From Dastarcus helophoroides (Eukaryota; Arthropoda; Insecta; Coleoptera; Bothrideridae), in contig CM053333.1 of NCBI GenBank assembly GCA_028583605.1, positions 13,229,638 through 13,293,637 of the forward strand: 64,000 bases of DNA, read 5' to 3'. Position 1 is the first letter of the stretch, and every line of letters begins with the position of its first letter. A program made the translations under genes and the position numbers. The notes below the pieces were generated by a model. It had not been told where the DNA came from, searched no databases, and was given only the letters and a program-made list of their open reading frames with translations. Of the stretch, positions 37,501 to 49,500 are shown in pieces.

Positions 37501-40500
37501 AAAGTATGGGGGAACAAGGGACGATAATGATAATAGAAATATTGGGGAAAGCATGGATAGAAGGAAATATGTCAGTGGATTGGAGGATGGGCATTATTGT
37601 ACCAATATTAAAGAAGGGGGACAAAAGACTATGTACAAATTATAAAGGAATTGGTGTGCTGAATGTGGTGACAAAAATATATGAACGGATAATAGAGAAA
37701 AAAAACTGTAATAGAACAACAGATGGAAGAATCACAAAGCAGTTTTAGAAAAGCGAGAAACAGACAAGATTACATCTAAACAATCAAGCAATTAATAAAA
37801 AGAGCAACAGCTACTAATAAAGAAATATACATGGCTTTAGTGGACTTAGAAAAGACTTTTGATAAAGTACCAAGGCAAATTGTGTGGAAAATTCCAGAGA
37901 AGTAAGGGGTTAGTAAGAATTTAATAAGAGGCATGCAAAGTGTAGGTACATAAAGAAAATAAAAATTACGTAAGAACGGATAACATGCAGTCAGAGGAAT
38001 TTGTATCGAATAATGATTGGAGACAAGGAGGAGTTTTAAGTCAAATATTGTTCACTATAATAATGGATAAATAAAGAAAAGAAGCACGACGTAAAACACA
38101 TAAAATGCAAGTTGGATACAGAAAACTTAAAAAGCAGAAAAAGTGACCGATTGTTCATTTGCGCAACGAACGAGAAAAAACTACAAGAAAATTTAAACAT
38201 GTGGCAAGCAAAATTGGAAAAAAGGAACATGAAATTAAATGCAAGCAAAACAAAAGTAATGGTAATTGGAAAAGAAGACAAAAAAATCGATGTAAAAATT
38301 AGTGAAGCCAAATTAGAAGAAGTCAGTTTTGATTATATATACAGGGTGGACCATAAGTAATGGTACACAGAGCAATTTTTTGAATAAAAATAATGTGATT
38401 TAACTACATTTACCTTATACCAAAAGTTGATATTAACGGAGATACAGGGTGTCAAAGTTGAAAAATAATTTTTGATTTTGTCGTATAATTATGGAATGAA
38501 TTGTAATATAGGCACCAAATTTGGCACAAGGGAGTTTGTTAATTCAACAAACTCTAATTTTCTAACACATTACCTATAGCTGATAGGGGGAGCTACCTGC
38601 GTTATCCTGCATAATTCTAAATCATAATAACTTTTTTGTGTACCCACGTATATTAATTTTAAATGGGTTATTTTATTTCCCCATATTTTTTACGCAAAAA
38701 AGGTATGCTTTCTGAAAGTTGATACGAGCAACCGTTTCCAAGATATTTGTCTTTAAAACTTGACGTCCGTTGGTTTTAAATTACCAAGATATTAAATTTT
38801 CGAAGTAGGCTTGAAAAAAGTAAACATAAGACAGCTTTGAAACTAATTCATGTCAAATATTACTTTGCTGATAATATTATTACCTAAATTTTGAAAATCT
38901 CAATGAAGAAAATCCAAAAAATTAAGACGTAATTTATTTTCTAACATAGAAATGTCAGATATGATCTTCGAGTCCGCACAAGAAAATTTTAATAGTCTGG
39001 GTGGTCAAAGCAGATATTTGAAGATAAATTTCATTAAAAGACAGCCAGATTTTTAATTGTTTACAATCCCTTTACATGAAAAAGGTCATTTTCCACATAC
39101 TTATTTTTGAACATAAATTTTGTTTTAGTATTTTATTTTTTGCTTTAGAAATTTAAGAAACATGCATAATGATAATATCAGTCCAGTAATATTTGATATA
39201 AACTATTTTAGAGTCAGTTTTATTACTTTTATTTTGAAACCTACTGCGAAAAATTCACATTTACATAACTTAAAATAAACGTACCTCAGAATTTGAAGGC
39301 AAATATCTTGAAAACGGTTGCTTGTATCAACATTTAGAAAGTATACCTTTTTTACGTAAAAAATCTAGGTAAATAAAAATATCTATTTAAAATAAGTATA
39401 CATAAAGTCACAAAAAAGTTATGATGCTTTAGAATAATACAAGGTAGCGCAGGTGGTGGCCCCTATGAATTACTGATAATCTATTACCAAATTAGAATTT
39501 CTTGACCAAAGGAACCCCCCTATGCCAAGTTTCTTGTCTATAGTGAAATGTGTTTATTAGTTATGCGAAAAAGTCACAATTTTTTTTCAGATTCAACACC
39601 CTGTATCTCTGTTAATATGAACTTTTGGTATGAGATAAATGTGGCTAAATCACGTTATTTTTATACGAAAAATCTACTCTTGCTCTATGTACCATTACTT
39701 ATGGTCCCCCCTGTATATAGTACAATATAAATTAAAAGGACTTAATTTTTCATTCCTATTTTCAAGATCCAGTTTTTATATTGTATGTGATAAAAAAATG
39801 ACATTTATTTGTCAAATGATTTGATTTTGTTAAATATCGTTTTAGTCGTATGTAAAAATAAAAAAGTTGTCAATAATTTCCATTTTTTTTAACAATTTCG
39901 ATATTTTTTTAAAAAGGAATGGTGAAAATGTTGATAAAACAAAGCAATTATTATTCAAAAGGTCAACAAAACAAATAATAATAAACTAACCTTCACAGAA
40001 ATTCAGAAATCTAAAAAAAGAAAATTTAATTTCGTTCCGAATGTTAGTGTGTTAGTAATGAAGCTAATTTTTTAATTTTAAATTCGAAATTAAGAACAAA
40101 AAGAATTAATAGGCTTGCAAATTAGGTGTAACCATCAATTTTTTTTTCAAAACTTTAGTGAATGTACAACGCGAACATGGTGTTCAATGGCAAAAAACAA
40201 GAAAGGATGAGAAACGTGAACCTCAACAACAAACATTTCTGTACAGGATATACTTCTTCCGGTATTGGACCGTGTCAAAGAAAAGTTTCGGCTATGTTAT
40301 GGTGGACATACTGAGTTACCGTGGTCTTCTATCTAAACTTTCTTATCCTTTGTACCAAATTTTCAATTCAGAAGAGTTTCGCCCTCTGGTATGGTGGACA
40401 TACTGAGTTACCGTGCTCTGATGTTTTGAAATTGTCTTATTTCATTTTTCATCTTTGTAAATTTCCTTGTATTTTATTGTAATTTTCATTTACTCTGTCT

Positions 40501-43500
40501 TTGTTCCTGAAGAGGCCACCCACGATGGCGGGCGAAACGTCGAACACTTTTAGTAGTTCTTTGATACGGTCCAATCCTGGAAGAAGTATATCCTCTACTG
40601 ACTCTGGCCGTGGAAGCCTTCTTTATCAACAAACATTTCCGAATTAAAAAATTATTGAACCCGACATCATGGTTAAAATTCATCATTTATTAAATCAATA
40701 CCCATAATACTCAAAATGCCATATTTTTTAATCAAGTCGAAACTTTTTTTCAGGTATCAATTCAAGAGAAGTCTTGAGCCCTTGGAAGGATATAAGTGAC
40801 CAAACTCAACACCTGATGAACAACAAACCCCCATCTGATATTAACGGTAAGTGTACATAAATGCGAATAACCCTCAAAGATCTTGTTGACGCTTTAAAGT
40901 TTATAAATAAACGCCGCTGATGCGATGTTTATAAATAAGTTAATCCGAAATTCGAAGGCGAAAACAAACGAAACATTCGATGTTTACAGATTCAAAGATT
41001 TAGAAGTTAGCGAGTGTGTTTTATTTTCTTATAATTTCCATGGATTTTAGGGGGATATAAAAGCAACCCAAGCAGCCTGCTTTTTATTGCCGTGTTATGC
41101 CACTGAAACTCGACGGCAACCTTTAAAATGTTGTTAATACGACGCCTGTTTATTTGTTAGTAGATTGATCCTGTGGATTATTTTTGCTTATTGGCCTGAA
41201 CTAATTTAACTCCTTCATAGAGTTGCTGTTTGAGAGTCGCCTTTCTGCAAAATGATTTCCCTTACTCTTTATATGGCTTTTTAATTGGTTGAGATTCACT
41301 TCTTTAAAATTGTCAGCAAGTAGGACAGATTTCATGCAAATTCGTTTAAGAATACGTCCTGACTTCACTTGCGGAACCACCAACAAAAATGAAAATAACC
41401 AAGCTGTTAGTGCATGTTCATCTTTAATTTTCGTTTAGAAAACTCACCGGGATTGTTGGGAGTGATGCCCAGTCGGCCCAGTAGAGAAGACACATCTTCC
41501 GAAGAGAAGTCAGAAAGGACAACAACTCCGGACAGAGTCCACCACCTCTACGGCCATGGGGTTTGCAAATGGCCAGGCTGTGAAACAATCTGCGATGATC
41601 TCCAATCGTTCATAAAGTAAGTGAAAACTGGGAAGAGTCATGCAAATTAATTCCCTAATTTTCGATCGATATTCCTTCATTTCATCAAAGCCGGTAGCCC
41701 AACATTCATTATGGTTTGTATTTAGAATATTCCAGGCCGATTAGTATGTAAAAGAAAGGGGACGAAGAAACCTTAAATTACAATATTTTGTCGTCTTCCG
41801 CGACAAAAGAAAAGCGACCTGGAATAAATTAGAAGCGACATCTTGGTTTAAAAACTCTAATTACGCTATGTTTAATTAATATGCAAGACGTTTGATCGCT
41901 CGGGCACAGGATTTAAATGTTAATCTTTCGACATAACTTTATTGCTTCTTTAACCTCAACGTCAGAGAGAGCTCAGTTCACTCACGAAATTTACGTTGTA
42001 TCATTAATTTTTCATCCCGCCGTCGTAACACATACATTTATTAAACCATCTAATACCCTAGACAGCCCTAATCTTTTTATCTCCTTTTCCAATATTAAGT
42101 AAACGAAAATAGTACTTGCAACATTACTTGCAGACACCTCAATACCGAGCACACATTAGACGATAGATCGACGGCACAAGCTAGAGTTCAAATGCAAGTA
42201 GTTTCTCAATTAGAACTTCAATTACAAAAAGAGCGAGATAGATTACAAGCTATGATGCACCACTTACATCTATCTAAACAATTGTCTTCGCCCGAACCTC
42301 ACAAGGATGGTACAACTACAAATCCTTCCTCCAAATTACCTGTCGGCGCTCCAATTCCCCAACCTCCCTCGTCAATAGGTCAGATGGTCTCCGCGATTAG
42401 GTCGCCGGTATTACATCCCACCTCCCCGAACATAGCCGGGCCCATTAGAAGAAGACTAAGTGATAAATCTGCTCTTTCACTTGCAGGAGGTGAGTCATTA
42501 GCTCTTTGCGTAAGAAATTTTCATTTCAGTTTTTTCCACGCTTCTTGTAGGCCTGCCCTACATGCTTGAAAGAGCAGGACTCGATGTTCAACAAGGTATT
42601 ACATCTCGTTTCATTTGAAGCTTAATCAGTTAACATATTAACTAGTTGAAGATTTTCGGTTCCGTCACACATAAGAGTAGATTTTACCTTTAAGCAGCTA
42701 CGCCCCAAACGCATCGATTGCAGCAGAAAAGTACTAACTTTCATTGATCTTGATATCTCATAGGCTTGTTATTTAGGTAGGATTTTCTTTCTATTTATAT
42801 ATAATAGAAACAACATCCTGTATACGCTGCGAGCCCAAGATAACAAAGTCCACAAACAACCCTGGTTGACCCAGAAAATTTTCTAAATATCTCAAATGCA
42901 GTTGCACTCAAATACACTATGTCTCAACGCTTGATGTTGTTGATGCAGTATTTTTTTGTTTCAAATAGAACCACAGGTTCACATTTAATCCATCTATAAC
43001 AGGCTCCTTCACTTTCAGTCAGGAAACCTTCTGTGTATCCTAAAAGTGAAAAATTTTGAAGTGCAGATTTTACTGATTTACCATGTGATAAAAAAAAAAC
43101 ATTCTTAGGTGCCTGTAATGCCAATAATGTTTACACCAGTCAACCAACATTGTTCTTTTTTAAATATAGTCTACCCCTTTACCAATATAATAAAGGTACC
43201 GCTTTACCAATGGGTAAAAAAAATCTTCATTAAAGCAACGAGGAAGTATTATGTATGCTTTTTAAAGAAAGCCTTTTACCAACAAGCTAAAGGGGTAAAA
43301 TCAAAATTACTATAATTTTATAACATTGTATCAAATTTTTTCACGAAAGTAATAAATAATCACCGTATTTTTTAAACAATACGCAGAACCTTTTTTCCTT
43401 CACCACGTCGGTATTCACTAAGGTAGTGACTAGAGCAAATACTATGGTTTCTTTAAGAAGTGTTACCTCGTTACTAACGTGGTGAAAAATGTTCACCAAT

Positions 43501-46500
43501 ATAAGAGATTTACCCCTTTTTTGTTCAATAGGTTTTACTCTTTACCACATCGGAAAACAGGCCCGGATTTAAGGCGATTTGAGCGATTGAAGCACTTGAA
43601 GGGGCCCCGCATCACCACCAAAATTAACAAAAAGTTAATTTTCGAAATTTACTGTCTTTTGAAAATCTCTTAATTTTATCAAAATCCTTAAATGTTTTAA
43701 AAAGGTCAACGTTTAAAAGTATCTTTTCTAAATGTTGACATCATTTTTCAGAAGTTTGGTTTTGTTTAAATCCTAATTTTATAAATTTCGAAATTTTTCG
43801 ATATTTCGCCATTTTTCAAAATTTTTACTTTCCACTTTCTTTAAAATCTAGTCCTTATCTGAAAATATCGATTTTTTTTAAATCGATTCTTGCTAAAACT
43901 TTGGATTATTTTGTAAACATTTCATTGCATTTTCAAGTTTTTAATTGATTTCGAAAATTTGAACTTTCTTCAAAATGTCGATTTTTTTCAACATTTTGGC
44001 TTTTTCTTTGAAAATCTTAAGTTTTTTTTTGAAAAATTCGACAATTTTTTATTGAATTTCTTGTTAAGATCTGTAACTTTTTAACTTTTTTCTGAACGTT
44101 TTAATGAACAATAATTTCGAAATTTTTAATAATTTTGACTTTTTTCGGAATTTCGGCTTTTTGAAAATTGGGGTTTTTAGGAAATTTTACTGAAAATTCT
44201 TTAATTTTTTTAAATCTCAACATTTCTTCATAATTTCGAATATTTTTTAAATTTCAGAAGTCTTAACTTTTTATGAAAGCTTCAACAACTTTCAAAGTTT
44301 TTACTTTTTTGGAAATTTTGGCTGTTTGGAGAATTTCCATTTCTTTAAAATTTCGACTTTTTTAGAAATTTTGGATCTTTTTTTAAAATTTTGCCTATTT
44401 TTAAAATTTTCCCATTTTTTAAAGATTTGGAATGTTTTGAAAATTAGGACTCTTAAAGAGTTTTTACTACATTTAAAATTTTAACATTTCAACTAATTCT
44501 GAAGAATTCAACTTTTTTGAAGATTTTGAAATATAAATGGACACTTTTTTGTTGTTCCTTTTTTAAAAGCTCCCATTTTTCAAATTTTTGTTTTTTTTTA
44601 ATTAGATTTTCTTAGAAAACGTCGATCCCCAAAATTTTGTTGATTTCAGTTAGGTGATATACTGTAGGATAGGGGTTCCCAACGTTTTTTATGTTGTACT
44701 CCCCCGGAATACAAAAAATATATTCCTGCCCCCTCTTTTAGTTTTTTGAATAAAAGTCGAAAATTCGATTTAAAATTGACAATCAAAAAAAAGTCGAAAT
44801 TCTAAAAAATGTCGAAAAGCAGAACCTTTTAATTCGAGAATTTAAAAAATAATGCGAGATGTCCAAAAAATTTTAAACGTCGAAATTTTAGAATCAAACT
44901 TAAACTTAAATAAATCTGGAAATTTAAAAAACATAAAAATTTAAAAAATGGAGAAATGTTCATAAAAGTTAAAATTTTCAAAAAATCAAAATTTTCAAAA
45001 ATATTTAAGTTTTAAAAAAAATTCGTATTTAATTTTTAAAAAGGTTAAAATATTGAAACATAGTCAAATATGACAAAAAAAGTGAAATTTTCAAAAAAAT
45101 AACAATTTTACGAAAAGGTCAGTCTTAACAAAAACCACACAATTTTAAAAATCTAAATTTTCAAAAAACAAAAAAAAATTTTTGAAAAATAGATGAATTT
45201 GGAAAAAATGTCGCAATTTTTAAAAAAGTCAAACTTTTCCGAAAAAGTAAAAATTTTTAAAAAAAGTAGAAAATTTAAAGAAAAATTTTGATAAATGTGA
45301 AAATTTTATAAAAAGCTGAAATTTGCAAAAAAAATCAGTCGAAATTGTGAAAAAAATTTGTATAAGTTCAAAATATCAAAATATTGGATAATGGTCAATA
45401 AACTCAAAAAAATTTTCAACATCAAAGACGGGACAAAAAGACTTCGACAATTTCAATTTCAAAATTTCTGTGTTTTCAAAATAGTAGAGATTTCGAATTC
45501 AGCCTTGAAAGAAAAAGATTTTTTTTAGAATTCCAACTTTGATTTTAAAGTTTTACTATTTAATTCAATTTTGGGAAGGAAGTTGAATTCTAAGCTCGAA
45601 ATTTGTACTTTTTTAAAAAGATTTTTAATGGAAAGTTAAATTTCGAAAAAGTTTTTCTTAGAACTTCGACTATTTTTAAAACTTCTACTATAATTTCGAA
45701 ATTTCGACCTTACCTCGAAATTACAACTCTAATTTCGAAATGTCCACGTTAAAACTTAATCTCTTAATTTTTCTCAAAAATTTCAAGTCAAAAATTCAAA
45801 TTTAATTTGTAAATTTTTTAGAAGTGCAACTTTTATTTTAAAGTTTTGCTATTTAATTCGATTTTGGGAAGGAAGTTGAATTCTGAACTCGAAATTTGTA
45901 CTTTTTTTAAGAAATTTTAAATAAAAAGTTAAATCTTGAAAAACGTTTTCTCAGAACTTCGACTATACCTGTTTTCAAAACTTCTACCACAATTTCGAAA
46001 TTTCTACCTTACTTAGAAATTTCAATTCTAATCTCAAAATGTCTACGTTAAACTTAAAATTTCAAACTTTATCTTTTACTTTTTCCCAAAATTTTAAAGT
46101 CAAGAATTCAAATTTAATTTGTAACTTTTATTTGTCCCGAAATTTCGATTTTTAATTATAATATACCAATTTTAAAGCTCTTTTTTTAAAGCATTTCAAG
46201 TTGAAGTTTTGGGTTCAATCCTTACAGACTTCTTGAATGTATTAGCTGATTAATTTTTAGTAATTAATTTAAATGTTTACTGTCAATTAAGAGAAGAACG
46301 TTGAATATTAAAAGGTCGAAATGTTTAGTAAAAAATGTGAAGTTTCGATAACTCTGCATTTATAAAATAAACATTTTTCGAAATTTTAAACGTTTTCAGA
46401 TTTTAGAAAAATAAATAGAAAAAATATAAACTGGTAAATTTAAAATAATATTCCAATTTTAATTCGTCTAGAAAAAGGTCAATATTTCAGATTTAAATAT

Positions 46501-49500
46501 AGAGGACCCCGCACTTATTGAATCCGAGCCTATCGGAAAAGGGGTACAAAATCTTTAAGATAGAAATACCTTTTACTTTATGAATGTGAAAAGGAGTAAA
46601 AACTTTTCTGGAATTTGCATAAATAATGGATCTACTGCTCTCTGTGTTAAAAAAAAATTGTGATCTTACTTAAGTTTTTGAAATTCTAATTATTGGTTTT
46701 GTGTTTTACCCCTTTACCACTCCGGTTAAGTGGTAATAACTTCTGGACTTTATAATTTTTCAGTTGTATGCAGTTAAGTACACAAAATGATTCCTGACTG
46801 AAAGTGAACGCAATGCGATCGTCAAATACAAAAAAAAAATCTGGTAAAGCAGCATCATCTTTCAGAAAGGCGTTAAGCACGCAGATGCGCCTTTTTCAAA
46901 ACGAACGAAAGTTCAGTGCGCTGCTAAGGTGCGGTAAAATTGACTCTTTAACGCCGAAATCTTCGAGATTGTCCGAACCGAAAATTTGACCTTTTCGCAT
47001 AATTTCAGAGATTCAAAGAAATAGGGAATTTTACAAGAATGCCGACGTTCGACCGCCCTTTACATACGCATCGTTAATTAGACAGGTAAGTTTGACGTTT
47101 TCCATTCGTCGTTATCTCGATTTTATCGACGTTTCGGGGGAACTTATTTGACAAACCGTTGTTTATATTTCAGTCTATAATAGAATCTCCTGATAAGCAG
47201 TTAACCTTAAATGAAATTTACAACTGGTTCCAAAACACATTTTGTTACTTTAGAAGAAATGCAGCCACGTGGAAGGTATGGTATTTTTTATTTGACACTC
47301 TCTCCTATTTAAACTCACCATTTTTATACCAGTTGTGTCAGTAGTGTTACTGGATGGTAATCAGTAAACATGTGGTTTTGTAGTTATTTGGTCCAATTAT
47401 TCCCATTGCGCATTCATGGAATTGGTAGATATTCCGAGGAGCGCAGTACAAAAATTAGATGATATTATATGTAGACCAAAAAATCAATTTGAGACCCTGA
47501 GTCAGCACACACTGACCCCCGGATGAATCATTGATGATTTGCCTCTGTTGTGCACTCTCCGGCCTCTTCCTCTTCTCCTCTCCCTCTCTCTCTCTTCTAT
47601 CTCTTTCTTTTCTCTATCTTCTCTTCTTTTCTCTTCGCTTCTCTTCTCTTCTCTTCTCTTTTATTTTCTTTCTTCTCTTCTCTTCTCTTCTCTTCTCTTC
47701 TCTTCTCTTCTCTTCTCTTCTCTTCTCTTCTCTTCTCTTCTCTTCTCTTCTCTTCTCTTCTCTTCTCTTCTCTTCTCTTCTCTTCTCTTCTCTTCTCTTC
47801 TCTTCTCTTCTCTTCTCTTCTCTTCTCTTCTCTTCTCTTCTCTTCTCTTCTCTTCTCTTCTCTTCTCTTCTCTTCTCTTCTCTGCTCTGCTCTTCTCTTC
47901 TCTTCTCTTCTCTTCTCTTCTCTTCTCTTCTCTTCTCTTCTCTTCTCTTCTCTTCTCTTCTCTTCTCTTCTCTTCTCTTCTATTCTCTTTCTTTCTTTCT
48001 CTCTATTTGCATATTTTTCTACTAACAAACCTTCACAAGTAACTATCGGCAAGACAACCAGCGAAAAAATGTGTAACAGTCCAGCTTGGAACCAACTCAT
48101 TTTTCTGTAGTCTTTAAAATTTGATTCGTTCGTGAACGATACAACGTACGCGTGTTTAAAGCAGATCGTGTGTATTTCAAACACCTTTTCTTCACCTTCA
48201 ACAAAGTGCTATATTTTAAAAGCCTTAATTTAAAATATGGCAAAGTCACTCAGATCTTTGGAAAGGTCTAGGATCCCTGAAGCGATCTTGCCACTTTTGT
48301 CAGGAGTTATTTCCTAATTATTTAATACCCTCCCAGCTGATGTAGGATTGACAACTTTTAAGAATTTCAAATTATTATAAACTAAATATTTTTATTCACT
48401 GGAAGAATATTTTAACATTTTTCCAGATTTAAATGCACAAGTTTCATTTAATAGAATATATATTTTTTCTTTTTAAACGATTGTGTTGACGAACGTAAAT
48501 TTATGGTAAGGTGCTTTATGCTTCATTTTCCTGAGTAACCCAAAGAGCAGCATTTTGCAGGAAGTCCATCAAGTCCGTCAAGTTCTTACGTAGATAGATG
48601 ATCTTCTTCTTCTTTCTTCTTTTTCTTCTTCAGTTATTAATTGAATAGAAATACTTTTGCTTGATTTTGAACCACAAGCTGACGAGATTTAAGGGCTCTA
48701 GAAACTTATCATTCTCAACACAACTAACGAACGTCAAATTCCATTAGTATATAATTTGCATTCCCAAACCCCAGACTATCTTGAAATCTCAAGTGAAGAA
48801 CTTAAAAGTTATAGAACCTCATCAAGAAACTCATCCTTATCAACAAAAATAAATAACCTCAAACCTGTCTTCATTCGTTTAATTATTGTTTGCGCCCCCC
48901 TGTAGTTTTAACATTGCAGAGAAGGACACAATATTTAGAGGTACTGGAACCCGTTTTATATGAAACATTTCTGTCGATGATGAAAGTTATAGGTAAAGTC
49001 GTTAAGAGGTCTAGGATTTGGGATTGTGCTGCTCTAAAATTACGGTCATAAATTCCATTGTGGATCGCTTATTAATCTTAGATCCACATATGTACCAATT
49101 AGAGACTTCGGTTATTTTCTTTTTAAATGGAATCAAAAAATCGTGCTTAGGGATCGTAGAGTCCTTTGGTAAAATTGGGACACTGCTCTCACATTAAAGT
49201 TATGGATTGCTGGAACTTGAAATGCAGCAGATCTGAATTTTTTGTAGCTGGTAGAAAAAATAGTACCAAAAATCCATGTAACATTGCTGATACATCTTTT
49301 TTCCATTCTAAAGTCTGAGTGGAAAAGTATTTACTAGGTTAAATGTTTTCTGTCGAAAAACTGTTGATGCCCTTCGGGGCTTTTAAACACTTGTGTAGAA
49401 AATTGAAAAGTTGTTTTAACATTTGACTAACTTGATTTTTTAACTAAAATGCTATATGTGATTCTGTGTAATTTTCCGGTAAAGTATTTTAGGTGTGACA

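Noticed and set aside
47600..48010. CRISPR-like array
   Set aside because: Repeats are contiguous with no spacers; it is a microsatellite in a eukaryotic intron.
47531..48184. Long open frames on both strands over the CTCTT repeat (SLLFS and EEKRR repeats)
   Set aside because: A perfect pentanucleotide repeat without stops gives open frames automatically; no start, domain or splice evidence.
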